Assembly: GCF_019038435.1 (NCBI RefSeq)
Contig: NZ_JAGPOX010000005.1
Location: 62,001 to 126,000, forward strand
DNA: 64,000 nt
Direction of reading: 5' to 3'
Origin: Nocardia alni
Lineage (GTDB): Bacteria; Actinomycetota; Actinomycetes; Mycobacteriales; Mycobacteriaceae
In this document: piece after piece, positions 34,341 to 43,406 of the stretch
Layout: each line of letters starts with the position of its first letter
How positions within the stretch are numbered: position 1 is the first letter of the stretch
Translations under genes and position numbers: made by a program
The notes under the pieces: model-generated
The model's database searches: none
What the model was told of the DNA's origin: nothing
Seen by the model: only the letters and a program-made list of their open reading frames with translations

Positions 34341-35792
34341 CTACGGCAGGGCGATGTACTTGGTGGACAGGTACTCCTCGATGCCCTCGGTGCCGCCCTC
34401 GCGGCCGAAGCCCGAGGCCTTCACGCCGCCGAAGGGCGCGGCCGGGTCGGAGATGACACCGCGGTTGATGCCGACCATGCCGCTCTCCAGGCCCTCGGCG
34501 ATGCGCAGGGCACGGTCCAGGTTCTGCGTGTAGACGTAGGCGACCAGACCGAATTCGGTGTCGTTGGCCGCGGCCAGGCCCTGCTCCTCGGTGTCGAAGC
34601 CGATAATCGGCGCGACGGGGCCGAAGACTTCCTCGGACAGGATGCGCGCGGTCGGCGGGACGTCGGACAGCACGGTGGCCGGGTAGTAGTAGCCGGGGCC
34701 GCCGGGCGCCTTGCCACCGGTGCGCACCTGCGCGCCGTGGGCCACCGCATCGTCGACCAGTTCGCTGACGATCTCGAGCTGATCGGCGTTGATCAGCGGG
34801 CCCAGCGTGGTCTCCGGATCAGTGCCCGGGCCTACGCGCACCTCCTGCACCGCCGCGACGAACTTCTCGGTGAACTCCTCGATCACCGCGTTGTGCACGT
34901 GGAAGCGGTTGGCGGCGGTGCACGCCTCGCCCCCGTTGCGCAGCTTGGCCAGCATGGCCCCGGCGACCGCGGCGTCGATATCGGCGTCGTCGAACACCAC
35001 GAACGGGGCGTTGCCGCCCAGTTCCATCGAGGTGCGCAGCAGGCCGTGCGCCGAGGACTCGACCAGCTTCTTGCCGACCTCGGTGGAACCGGTGAAGGTC
35101 AGTTTGCGCAGGCGCGGGTCGTTGATGAGCGGTGCGGTGACAGCGCCGGACCGGCGGCTGGTGATCACCGACAGCACGCCGTCGGGCAGGCCCGCCTCGC
35201 GGCACAGCTGGGCCAGCAGCAGCATGGTCAGCGGCGTCGCCGAGGCCGGTTTGACGATGATCGTGCACCCGGCCGCGAGCGCGGGGCCGATCTTGCGGGT
35301 GCCCATGGCGAGGGGGAAGTTCCACGGCGTGATCGCCAGGCACGGGCCGACGGGCTGCTTGTGCACGATGATGCGGCCGGTTCCGGTGGGCGCGCTCTGG
35401 TAGCGGCCGTGGATGCGCACGGCCTCCTCGCTGAACCAGCGGAAGAATTCCGCGCCGTACCGCACCTCGTTGCGGCTCTCCGGCAGCGCCTTACCCATTT
35501 CCAGGGTCATCAGCAGCGCGAAATCCTCTGTGCGCTCGATGATTTTCTCGTACACCGCGCGCAGGATCTCCCCACGCTGACGGGCCGGCGTCGCCGCCCA
35601 TTCGTCCTGTACGGCGACGGCCGTGTCGAGGGCGCGCATCGCATCCTCGGGGGATGCGTCGGCCACCTCGAGCAGGGTTTCGCCGGTCGCGGGGTTCTCG
35701 ACCGGGAAGGTGGCGCCACCGGTGGCATCCACCGGTCCGCCGATCCAGAGCTGGGTTGGTACGGATGCGAGAAGTTCACGTTCGGAAGCCAT
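34341..35792 (-). CDS. NAD(P)-dependent succinate-semialdehyde dehydrogenase family protein
   Basis: 483 residues, aldehyde dehydrogenase superfamily. Cofactor-binding signs are TPWNFPLAMGTRK, KPASATPLT and FTGSTEVGKKL; the general base Glu is in MELGGNAPF and the nucleophile is Cys291 in GGEACTAANR. The family GabD/SSADH oxidises succinic semialdehyde to succinate (GABA shunt, alternative TCA link), which fits closeness on the map to sucCD, though other aldehydes are possible. Start ATG at 35792. It is the only gene on its strand between pcrA and the SRPBCC-SDR gene. Confidence 0.9.
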   Translation of the reverse strand: MASERELLASVPTQLWIGGPVDATGGATFPVENPATGETLLEVADASPEDAMRALDTAVAVQDEWAATPARQRGEILRAVYEKIIERTEDFALLMTLEMGKALPESRNEVRYGAEFFRWFSEEAVRIHGRYQSAPTGTGRIIVHKQPVGPCLAITPWNFPLAMGTRKIGPALAAGCTIIVKPASATPLTMLLLAQLCREAGLPDGVLSVITSRRSGAVTAPLINDPRLRKLTFTGSTEVGKKLVESSAHGLLRTSMELGGNAPFVVFDDADIDAAVAGAMLAKLRNGGEACTAANRFHVHNAVIEEFTEKFVAAVQEVRVGPGTDPETTLGPLINADQLEIVSELVDDAVAHGAQVRTGGKAPGGPGYYYPATVLSDVPPTARILSEEVFGPVAPIIGFDTEEQGLAAANDTEFGLVAYVYTQNLDRALRIAEGLESGMVGINRGVISDPAAPFGGVKASGFGREGGTEGIEEYLSTKYIALP

Positions 35793-35952
35793 GGAATCAG
35801 CCTATGCCCGCCTGTCCAGCCCCCAGCTGTCATGTGCACAGTCCGTGCAATAGTCCGGCCACCCGTCCGGGCGGTTACTGTGGGCAGTAGCTGGGCCATC
35901 CGTGCCCAGTCGTTCTACCAGGCGGAAGTTCACGGAACGAGAGGATCGGATC

Positions 35953-36252
35953 GTGAGAAGAACAGTCGCTCTCGCGGCCATGGCCGCCGCCATCGCCACC
36001 GTGTGCACGGGCACCGCCGCCGCCGTCACCGTCGGCGGTATCGACCTGGGCCCCATCGACAGCGGCAGCTGGTCACCCGGCCCTACGGTCCCACCGGACG
36101 GTCCGCCTCCGCCGACGCCCCAGGGCTATCAGCTCGGGGGGCCGTGCCGTGCGGGTGGCGACACGCCCGGTCATTGGGGGTGGGTGCATCTCGAGGGCGG
36201 CAACGCCGCACACTATGGCACCCATTGGATGTTCACCTGCCTGTCGAATTGA
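35953..36252 (+). CDS. Small secreted protein
   Basis: 99 residues from GTG 35953 (GAGAGGA precedes it). A signal peptide (RRTVALAAMAAAIATVCTG) is followed by a Pro-rich linker (PPDGPPPPTPQG) and a short C-terminal domain with two cysteines (GGPCRAGG and WMFTCLSN), probably one disulfide. Similar small secreted proteins of unknown role are common in nocardiae. It is alone in its strand context, 70 bp before pgi; possible cotranscription with pgi is unproven. Confidence 0.72.
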   Translation: MRRTVALAAMAAAIATVCTGTAAAVTVGGIDLGPIDSGSWSPGPTVPPDGPPPPTPQGYQLGGPCRAGGDTPGHWGWVHLEGGNAAHYGTHWMFTCLSN

Positions 36253-36322
36253 CCTCGATGCCGCGGGGGGATCTCACCCGTGATACCGGCGCGATCGCAT
36301 ATCTGGCGGTAATGTCGCCTGG

Positions 36323-37960
36323 GTGAGCAGCGACATCACCGCGACGGCGGCTTGGCGGAAACTGCACGACCATTACACGGCCATCGCCGACCGGCATCTG
36401 CGCGAATTCTTCGCCGAGGATCCCGACCGCGGGCGGGAGCTGACTGTTCAGGTCGGGGATCTGCAGATCGACTACAGCAAGCACCGCATCACCCGCGAAA
36501 CCCTCGATCTACTGGTCGAATTGGCCGAGACGGCCGGTGTGGCACAGCGGCGCGACGCGATGTTCCGGGGTGAGCACATCAACACCTCCGAGGACCGCGC
36601 CGTGGAACATATCGCGCTGCGGCTCCCGCCGGGCGAGTCTCTGCTCGTCGACGGCGCCGACGCGGGCGCGCAGGTCCACGAGGTCCTCGGCCGGATGGGT
36701 GATTTCACCGACGCGCTGCGCTCCGGACAGTGGCGCGGCGCCACCGGCGAGCGCATCACGACGGTGGTGAACATCGGCATCGGCGGCTCGGATCTGGGCC
36801 CGGTCATGGTGTACCAGGCGCTGCGGCACTATGCGGACGCCGGAATCTCGGCGCGGTTCGTCTCCAATGTGGACCCGGCGGATCTGACCGCCAAGCTCGA
36901 CGGCCTGGACCCGGCCTCGACGTTGTTCATCATCTCGTCCAAGACCTTCTCGACGCTCGAGACCCTCACCAACGCCACCGCCGCGCGGCGGTGGCTGGTC
37001 GCCGCGCTCGGCGAGGACGCGGTCGCCAAGCACTTCGTCGCCGTATCGACCAATGCGGAGCGGGTGGCGGCCTTCGGCATCGATACCGCGAACATGTTCG
37101 GGTTCTGGGACTGGGTCGGCGGGCGCTATTCGGTGGACTCGGCGATCGGCCTGTCGGTGATGGCGGCCATCGGCCGCGAGCGCTTCGCCGAATTCCTGGC
37201 CGGAATGCACAGTGTGGACCGGCATTTCGTGGAGGCCCCGCTGGCGCGGAATGCTCCGGTACTGCTGGGCCTGCTCGGCGTGTGGTACTCGAACTTCTTC
37301 GGCGCGCAGTCGCGGGCGGTCCTGCCGTACTCGAACGATCTGGCCCGGTTCCCGGCCTACCTGCAGCAGCTGACCATGGAGTCCAACGGCAAATCCGTAC
37401 GGGCCGATGGCACCCCGGTGAGCACATCCACCGGCGAGATCTTCTGGGGTGAGCCGGGCACCAACGGGCAGCACGCCTTCTATCAGCTGCTGCATCAGGG
37501 CACGCGCCTGATCCCCGCCGATTTCATCGGATTCGCCCAGCCCACCGACGATCTGCCGACCATCGATGGCACCGGCAGCATGCACGACATCCTGATGAGC
37601 AACCTGTTCGCGCAGACCAAGGTGCTGGCGTTCGGCAAGACCGCCGAGGAGATCGCCGCCGAGGGCACCGACCCTAAGGTCGTGCCGCACAAGGTGATGC
37701 CCGGCAACCGTCCCACCACCGCCATCATGGCCCCGCGGCTTACCCCGTCGGTGCTGGGTCAGCTGATCGCGCTGTACGAGCATCAGGTGTTCGTCGAGGG
37801 CACCATCTGGGGCATCGACAGCTTCGACCAGTGGGGCGTGGAACTCGGCAAGCAGCAGGCTCTGGAACTCGCGCCGCTGCTCACCTCCACCGAAGCTCCC
37901 GCCCCCCAAGCGGATTCGTCCACCGACGCGCTGATCCGCTGGTACCGCGACCACCGCTGA
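36323..37960 (+). CDS. pgi: Glucose-6-phosphate isomerase
   Basis: 545 residues. Interconverts glucose-6-phosphate and fructose-6-phosphate in glycolysis and gluconeogenesis. Signatures: [14 protein letters not shown], the sugar-phosphate site [34 protein letters not shown] with catalytic Glu, and KQQALELAP with the catalytic Lys near the end. GTG at 36323 is the start. Length is normal. It is the ortholog of Rv0946c in the conserved backbone and is followed 21 bp later by a small membrane protein. Confidence 0.98.
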   Translation: MSSDITATAAWRKLHDHYTAIADRHLREFFAEDPDRGRELTVQVGDLQIDYSKHRITRETLDLLVELAETAGVAQRRDAMFRGEHINTSEDRAVEHIALRLPPGESLLVDGADAGAQVHEVLGRMGDFTDALRSGQWRGATGERITTVVNIGIGGSDLGPVMVYQALRHYADAGISARFVSNVDPADLTAKLDGLDPASTLFIISSKTFSTLETLTNATAARRWLVAALGEDAVAKHFVAVSTNAERVAAFGIDTANMFGFWDWVGGRYSVDSAIGLSVMAAIGRERFAEFLAGMHSVDRHFVEAPLARNAPVLLGLLGVWYSNFFGAQSRAVLPYSNDLARFPAYLQQLTMESNGKSVRADGTPVSTSTGEIFWGEPGTNGQHAFYQLLHQGTRLIPADFIGFAQPTDDLPTIDGTGSMHDILMSNLFAQTKVLAFGKTAEEIAAEGTDPKVVPHKVMPGNRPTTAIMAPRLTPSVLGQLIALYEHQVFVEGTIWGIDSFDQWGVELGKQQALELAPLLTSTEAPAPQADSSTDALIRWYRDHR

Positions 37961-37981
37961 GCTCATGAACTCTGGCTCGGC

Positions 37982-38353
37982 ATGGTACTGGCGATCTCGT
38001 TCCTGGAGGCCCCGCTGAAGTTCCGAGCGCCGGGTGTCACCCTGGCGCTCGGACTCGGCATCGGCCGCATGGTCTTTCGCGCCCTGAACACGGTCGAGGC
38101 GGTGCTGGGCGTGCTGCTGCTCATCGCCGCCGCAGTGATCCGCGCGTCCACCGCGACCTGGGTTTGGCTGGTGATCACCGCTGTGGTGCTCGCCATGCAG
38201 TTGGCGTTCGTGCGTCCGCCCCTGTCCCGCCGTTCGGACCGAGTCCTCGCGGGCGAGGACGGACCGCGCTCACACGCCCACTTCTGGTACATCGGCCTCG
38301 AACTGGTCAAGGTGGTCACGCTCATCGGTCTCGCCTTCGCCGTCGTCCCGTAG
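37982..38353 (+). CDS. Small membrane protein of unknown function
   Basis: 123 residues, four predicted membrane segments (GVTLALGLGIGRMVF, AVLGVLLLIAAAVI, WLVITAVVLAMQLAF, LELVKVVTLIGLAFAV). The start at ATG 37982 lies within a conserved-looking helix (upstream in-frame residues read HELWLG), but no ATG, GTG or TTG lies between it and the pgi stop, so the true N-terminus may use another codon. It begins 21 bp after pgi and is probably cotranscribed. No name known to me. Confidence 0.65.
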   Translation: MVLAISFLEAPLKFRAPGVTLALGLGIGRMVFRALNTVEAVLGVLLLIAAAVIRASTATWVWLVITAVVLAMQLAFVRPPLSRRSDRVLAGEDGPRSHAHFWYIGLELVKVVTLIGLAFAVVP

Positions 38354-38441
38354 GTACGAGTTCGAACGGCGTAGCGCCCTTCGATGCGTCGCGGTACGAG
38401 GCCCAGCGGGTGCGTGCGGTGGTCGAGACCGCCCGCCCGGG

Positions 38442-39821
38442 TCAGTGCGGCAGCAGGTCGGTCAAGGCCTCGTTTAGGGTCGGGTAGCGGAAGCGGAATC
38501 CGGTGTGCGGCAGCACTTCCGAGGTGGCGTGGCGGCCGGTGAGGCCCAGAGCGGGATCGGTTCGCAGGAAGACCGCGCCGATCTTCAGCGCCGTGGTGGG
38601 GGTCGGCGGGGCGGATGGTCGGCGCAGGTGACGGCGCAATGTCGCCATGAGGTCGCGATTGCGCACCGGGAAATCGGTTGCCGCGACCAGGATTCCATTC
38701 GGCAGCCGAACCTCGGGATCGAGACCGAGCGCCGCGCGCACGAGCGCCAGCCAGTCCTCGACGTGAATCCAGCTGAACCACTGGTTGCCCGGGCCCACCC
38801 GGCCGCCGAGTCCGGCGCGAGTCAGATCGCACAGACGCCGCAGGGCCGGTGAATCGGGGTCGAGCACGATCGAGGTGCGCAGGATCGTCCAGTGATCGGT
38901 GTTCGCGCCCTCGAACGCCCGCTCCCAGGGCTCGGCGACGCCGGTCATCTGCGGCAGGCCGACGGGGAGCGGGGTCGTCTCGGTGCAGCGTTTTTCGCCC
39001 GCATCGGACCAGATCGCGGTGGTACTGGCCTGGATCCAGTAGTCGATCGGACGGTCCAGCGTCCTCGACGCCGCGACCAGCGCCGCGGTGGAATCGACTC
39101 GGCTGCACCGCAATTCGGCGACATTGGCCGCGGTGGGGCGGCAGTCGACCAGCTTCCCGGCCAGGTTGATCACGGCGGTTGCGCCCGGATTACGCAGCGC
39201 CGCAACCCAATCCCCGACACTGCGGCCGTCCCAGTACACCTGGTCGAACGGCAGTGCGGGATCGCGCTGACGGGTCAGGATGGTGACGCGCTGGCCGCGG
39301 CAGATCAGGTCGGCGGCGATATTGCGGCCCAACGCGCCGCTGCCACCGGCGATGATCACACGGCGCGCGTTCTCATCGGGCTCGATTCCCGCCAGACGAG
39401 CCAATCGCGCGAAACACACACGGGCATCGGTCTGCAATCGCCGGCCGATGATCTGCCAGAACGCGGGCGCCGAGATCCCGGTCACCCCGATTCGCTGCAC
39501 CAGTTCGGTACCGCCGTGCCGGGGTGTCAGGGTCCAGGAGATGCGCATCACCCCGGCCGGTTCGGGCTGCTCGATGATCAGCTCGCGGTCGGGTACGAAA
39601 CGTGTGATGGTGAACGGCTCGGCCAGCCGTCCGTGCACCATCGCACTCGTCCGTCCGCGCGGGAGATAGTCACCGCGGACCCCGGTGCCGGGTGCGCCCC
39701 GCAGAGTCACCGCCGTGACGCCGGGATTCCACTCCGGCCAGCGGGCCGGATCGGCCAGCACCGCCCACAACCGTTCGGGCCGTAGGGCGATGAACTGCGT
39801 GTACGTCGTTGTACGAGCCAT
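38442..39821 (-). CDS. SRPBCC domain fused to TIGR01777-type SDR epimerase
   Basis: 459 residues with two domains. Residues 1-148 form an SRPBCC/START-like hydrophobic-ligand fold (WAVLADPARWPEWNPGV at the start). Residues 150-459 are an extended SDR of the TIGR01777 family with the NAD(P) motif IIAGGSGALGRNIA and the usual C-terminal DUF1731 (LNEALTDLLPH). In that family the SDR half is often separate; the fusion suggests that the SRPBCC part presents a lipophilic substrate to the SDR. Substrate unknown. ATG at 39821. Confidence 0.88.
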   Translation of the reverse strand: MARTTTYTQFIALRPERLWAVLADPARWPEWNPGVTAVTLRGAPGTGVRGDYLPRGRTSAMVHGRLAEPFTITRFVPDRELIIEQPEPAGVMRISWTLTPRHGGTELVQRIGVTGISAPAFWQIIGRRLQTDARVCFARLARLAGIEPDENARRVIIAGGSGALGRNIAADLICRGQRVTILTRQRDPALPFDQVYWDGRSVGDWVAALRNPGATAVINLAGKLVDCRPTAANVAELRCSRVDSTAALVAASRTLDRPIDYWIQASTTAIWSDAGEKRCTETTPLPVGLPQMTGVAEPWERAFEGANTDHWTILRTSIVLDPDSPALRRLCDLTRAGLGGRVGPGNQWFSWIHVEDWLALVRAALGLDPEVRLPNGILVAATDFPVRNRDLMATLRRHLRRPSAPPTPTTALKIGAVFLRTDPALGLTGRHATSEVLPHTGFRFRYPTLNEALTDLLPH

Positions 39822-39921
39822 GTCTCGACGCTAATCCGCACGGGGTACCGCCGGAAGCGTGTGCTCGCTCACCCGCGCGGATCACGCGCGGTCGACCGGC
39901 GGGCGCGATAAACTCCCGTTC

Positions 39922-40113
39922 ATGGTGGCCAGCGACCTGCCCGAGGGGATCGGCGCCCCGGCGACCCGGGCGTTGACCGGAGCCGGATATCACACGCTCG
40001 ACCAACTGGCCGGGGTATCGCAGGCCGAACTGCTCGCGCTGCACGGTGTGGGGCCGAAGGCGATTCGGATCCTGTCCGAGGTGCTGGCCGAGCGCGGACA
40101 GGCACTCGGCTGA
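39922..40113 (+). CDS. Small helix-hairpin-helix protein
   Basis: 63 residues from ATG 39922 (GTG 39925 is possible). One HhH motif (LLALHGVGPKAIRIL) follows a helical N-terminus (PATRALTGAGYHTLDQL) typical of the DNA-binding mini-domain also found fused to RNA polymerase alpha-like and helicase proteins. It probably binds DNA nonspecifically. Its stop codon abuts the stop codon of the convergent acyl-CoA dehydrogenase gene. Confidence 0.8.
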   Translation: MVASDLPEGIGAPATRALTGAGYHTLDQLAGVSQAELLALHGVGPKAIRILSEVLAERGQALG

Positions 40114-41736
40114 TCAGTCGACGTACGCGCGCTCGAGAATCGCGGCGGTGTCGACCCCGACCGGGAGAGTGCCGAACGCGATACCCCAGTCGCCACCGAA
40201 TCGGCTGGCGCAGAACGCATCCGCGATGGCGGCGTGGCCGTGGCGGACCAGTTGGGCGCCCTGCAGGACCAGTGCCATCAGCTCGACGACGCGGCGGGCC
40301 CGATATTCGATATCGCCGAGGTCGGTGAGCTCCTTGCCGAGGCGGTCGATCGCGTCGTCGAGGTAGTGGTTACCGCCGCGGGCCAGGGCGACCTCGTTGA
40401 AGTACGCCTCGACGGTCTCCGGCTGACGTCCCATGGCGCGCAACGCGTCCAGGGCGGCGACATTGCCCGAACCCTCCCAGATCGAGGACAGCGGGGCCTC
40501 ACGGTACAGGCGAGGCATGCCGGATTCCTCGACGTACCCGTTGCCGCCCAGGCATTCCAGCGCCTCGGCCGCGTGGACGGGCGCACGCTTGCAGACCCAG
40601 TACTTGGTGACCGCCAGGGCGATCCGGCGTAGCGACGCCTCGGCCGGGTCGTTCGCCGCACGATCGGTGGCGCCGGCCAGACGCATCATCACGGTGGTGG
40701 CCGCGTCGGACTCGATCACCAGATCGGCCAGCACATTGCGCATGGCCGGTTGATCGATCAGCTTGGCGCCGAATGCCTCCCGATACCGTGCGTGGTGTAC
40801 CGCCTGCACGACGCCGCTGCGCATACCGGTGGCCGAGCCGATCACGCAGTCCAGGCGGGTCATATTGACCATCTCGATGATCGTCTTGACACCCGCACCC
40901 TCCTGACCGACCAGCCAACCGACGGCGTTGTCGTATTCGATCTCCGAGGAGGCGTTGGACTTGTTCCCCAGCTTGTCCTTCAGGCGTTGGAGGCGAAGGG
41001 CATTGCGGGTGCCGTCGGGCAGGACACGGGGCAGCAGGAAACACGACAGCCCGCCGGGCGCCTGGGCCAGGGTCAGGAACATATCCGACATGGGTGCGGA
41101 GGTGAACCACTTGTGCCCGACGACGGTGTAGCCGCCGTCGGATCGCGGTGTGGCCGTGGTGGTGTTGGCCCGCACGTCCGAGCCGCCCTGTTTTTCGGTC
41201 ATCGACATCCCGGCGATCAGCCCCGCCTTGGTCGAGGGCTCGCGCAGGCCGAAATCGTAGGTGCGCGAACCGAGCAGCGGCTCGTAGCGGGCGGACAGCT
41301 CGGGATTGTGCCGCAGCGCGGGCACCACCGCGTAGGTCATCGAGATCGGGCACATATGACCGGGATCGGCGGTGCCCCAGGTGTAGAACTTGGCCGCGCG
41401 GGCGGTGTGCGCGCTGGGGCGCTCGTCCAGCCAGGGCGCGCCGTGCAGGCCGTGCGTCACCGCCACATCCATCAACCGGTGCCAGTACGGGTGGAACTCC
41501 ACCTCGTCGATCCGATTTCCGTAGCGGTCGTGGGTGTGCAGCACCGGCGGATTCCCCTCGGCCACCCGGCCCCACTCCTGCGCCTCGACTCCCCCTGCGA
41601 GAGCGCCTAATTCACGTACCTCCGGCTCGGCCCAGCCCGCGCCCTCGCGGTGCAGGCCCTCGATCAGGGCCGGATTGCGGGAGAAGTCGAACGGTGTGAT
41701 CGGCGGAACCTGGTTGAAGACCTCGTGAGTGGGCAT
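40114..41736 (-). CDS. AidB-like acyl-CoA dehydrogenase
   Basis: 540 residues, larger than standard acyl-CoA dehydrogenases and of the AidB type. The extra N-terminal region (1-170) contains the AidB-like start; the flavin-binding middle domain has MSMTEKQGGSDVRANT and the C-terminal helical domain has RLYREAPLSSIWEGSGNV with the base-like Glu. E. coli AidB is a flavoprotein linked to alkylation defence and can bind DNA; close actinobacterial members have unknown substrates. It lies 9 bp after a TetR gene, which probably controls it. Confidence 0.88.
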   Translation of the reverse strand: MPTHEVFNQVPPITPFDFSRNPALIEGLHREGAGWAEPEVRELGALAGGVEAQEWGRVAEGNPPVLHTHDRYGNRIDEVEFHPYWHRLMDVAVTHGLHGAPWLDERPSAHTARAAKFYTWGTADPGHMCPISMTYAVVPALRHNPELSARYEPLLGSRTYDFGLREPSTKAGLIAGMSMTEKQGGSDVRANTTTATPRSDGGYTVVGHKWFTSAPMSDMFLTLAQAPGGLSCFLLPRVLPDGTRNALRLQRLKDKLGNKSNASSEIEYDNAVGWLVGQEGAGVKTIIEMVNMTRLDCVIGSATGMRSGVVQAVHHARYREAFGAKLIDQPAMRNVLADLVIESDAATTVMMRLAGATDRAANDPAEASLRRIALAVTKYWVCKRAPVHAAEALECLGGNGYVEESGMPRLYREAPLSSIWEGSGNVAALDALRAMGRQPETVEAYFNEVALARGGNHYLDDAIDRLGKELTDLGDIEYRARRVVELMALVLQGAQLVRHGHAAIADAFCASRFGGDWGIAFGTLPVGVDTAAILERAYVD

Positions 41737-41745
41737 GGGAACTCC

Positions 41746-42402
41746 TTATCGGCGATCTGTGGTGTCGGCAGCGGGTTCCCGAAACCCCAACGCGCGCAGC
41801 GCGAAGCCGACGAGCTCGGGGATCACCGCCTCACTCTGCTGCTCCTGCGCGAGCGGACCGACCAGGACCTCACCCATCGCGCCGACCAGTCCGGCGGCGG
41901 TGGTGCGCGGATTCTGCGGCGGCAGTTGACCATCGGCGACACCGTCGGCCACTGCGGCCTCGTAGAGGTCGGTGAAGGCGCGGCGGAAGCGCAGCCGCTC
42001 GGCGTCGACGGTCGTGTCCACCGGCTCGGCCAGCAGCACGTAGGCCAGCTTCGGGTTCTTCAGCGCGCGGGCGGCGAAGGTCTCCGTCGCGGCGACGACC
42101 CGCTCGACCGCGCCGCGCGGGGCATCGGACACGGGCTCGCCCTCGACGACACTCCCGGCGGCCCGCGCGACGGCCGCCACCTCACGGCCCACGACCTCAC
42201 GGAAGACCGCGGTCATCAGCTCGGACTTGCCGCTGAAGTGTTTGTACACCGTCCCCGTCGCCACGCCCGCCTCCGCCGCCACCGCCGCCATGGACAGCCC
42301 GGCGAAGCCCGCTCGCGACAACACCCGCGTGGCCGCATGCACGATCACGCCCGCCTGCGCGTCCAGGCGGGCCTGCACGGCGGGTGTGCGGCGGTAGGCC
42401 AT
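41746..42402 (-). CDS. TetR-family transcriptional regulator
   Basis: 218 residues. The N-terminal helix-turn-helix reads SMAAVAAEAGVATGTVYKHF; the C-terminal ligand-binding domain is helical. It is read with the acyl-CoA dehydrogenase gene (9-bp gap). An inverted repeat at 42405-42431 lies directly before its start codon, suggesting autorepression and joint control of the pair, and perhaps of the divergent enoyl-CoA hydratase gene. The ligand is likely an acyl-CoA or fatty acid, by context only. Confidence 0.92.
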   Translation of the reverse strand: MAYRRTPAVQARLDAQAGVIVHAATRVLSRAGFAGLSMAAVAAEAGVATGTVYKHFSGKSELMTAVFREVVGREVAAVARAAGSVVEGEPVSDAPRGAVERVVAATETFAARALKNPKLAYVLLAEPVDTTVDAERLRFRRAFTDLYEAAVADGVADGQLPPQNPRTTAAGLVGAMGEVLVGPLAQEQQSEAVIPELVGFALRALGFREPAADTTDRR

Positions 42403-42404
42403 AC

Positions 42405-42431
42405 AAGAAGTGAACCACTAATTCATTTCTT
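42405..42431. promoter_or_regulatory. TetR operator candidate
   Basis: AAGAAGTGAA and TTCATTTCTT (9 of 10 positions complementary) flank a 7-bp centre, immediately upstream of the tetR start codon and about 100 bp before the divergent enoyl-CoA hydratase gene. Confidence 0.65.
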
Positions 42432-42526
42432 GACGCAACCCCCGATCCAGGACGTATGGTCGGGCTAGCGAGTCCACGTCCCGTGACAGCATCGGCGGCA
42501 GGCCGAGGAACCAGCTAGGAGCAGTT

Positions 42527-43294
42527 GTGAGTGTGCGAATCGAGCGCAATGGGCCCGTTTCCACCGTTGTCCTGGATCGTCCGCAGGCCCGCAACGCGGT
42601 CGACGGGCCGACCGCCCAGGCGCTGGCCGACGCGTTTCGGGAATTCGACGCCGACCCGAGCGCGTCGGTGGCGGTGCTGTGGGGCACGGGCGGAACATTC
42701 TGCGCGGGCGCGGACCTGAAGGCCCTCGGCACCGAGAACTCCAACCGGGTGGAGCCGGAGAGCGACGGGCCGATGGGGCCGACGCGGCTGCGCCTGTCCA
42801 AGCCGGTGATCGCGGCGGTATCCGGCTATGCGGTAGCGGGCGGGCTGGAGCTGGCGCTGTGGTGTGATCTGCGAATCGCGGAGCAGGACAGCACCTTCGG
42901 CGTGTTCTGCCGACGCTGGGGTGTGCCGCTCATCGACGGCGGCACCGTCCGGCTGCCCCGCATCGTCGGCGCGGGCCGGGCGATGGACATGATCCTCACC
43001 GGCCGGGCCGTGGGCGCCGCCGAGGCGTTGCAGATGGGACTGGTGAACCGCGTCGTACAGAACGGCGAATCACGGCGTGCCGCAGAGGAACTCGCAAGTC
43101 AGCTGGCCGCCCTCCCGCAGACCTGTCTGCGCACGGACCGCATGTCCGCACTGGAACAGCAGGGTCTGGACGAATCCGCCGCCATGGCCAACGAACTGCG
43201 CCATGGCTTGTCCGCCCTCGCCGACTCCGACGGGGCTCTGGCCGGAGCCGAGCGCTTCGCCTCCGGCGCGGGCCGCCACGGCGCCTCCGCCTGA
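42527..43294 (+). CDS. Enoyl-CoA hydratase/isomerase family protein
   Basis: 255 residues, crotonase fold. FCAGADLKAL and SGYAVAGGLELALWCDL build the oxyanion hole and active site; ERNGPVSTVVLDRPQARNAV is the typical N-terminus. Crotonases act on acyl-CoA thioesters (hydration, isomerisation). GTG at 42527. Divergent from the TetR-acyl-CoA dehydrogenase pair, so the three genes could be a small fatty-acid or branched-acyl catabolic unit. Its end lies 113 bp before the next gene, read in the same direction. Confidence 0.9.
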   Translation: MSVRIERNGPVSTVVLDRPQARNAVDGPTAQALADAFREFDADPSASVAVLWGTGGTFCAGADLKALGTENSNRVEPESDGPMGPTRLRLSKPVIAAVSGYAVAGGLELALWCDLRIAEQDSTFGVFCRRWGVPLIDGGTVRLPRIVGAGRAMDMILTGRAVGAAEALQMGLVNRVVQNGESRRAAEELASQLAALPQTCLRTDRMSALEQQGLDESAAMANELRHGLSALADSDGALAGAERFASGAGRHGASA

Positions 43295-43406
43295 ATCGGC
43301 CTACCCGGTCCCCGGCCACCTGGAGCCTTCACGGCACATCGGGGACGGTGAGCCGACGGAACTTGCCGCGGCCGACGGAGTGGACAGGCTCGGCAGCGAT
43401 GGCACC

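Noticed and set aside
43077..43406. Upstream extension of the condensation-type protein
   Set aside because: It overlaps the enoyl-CoA hydratase gene in another frame and gives Pro/Arg-rich residues.
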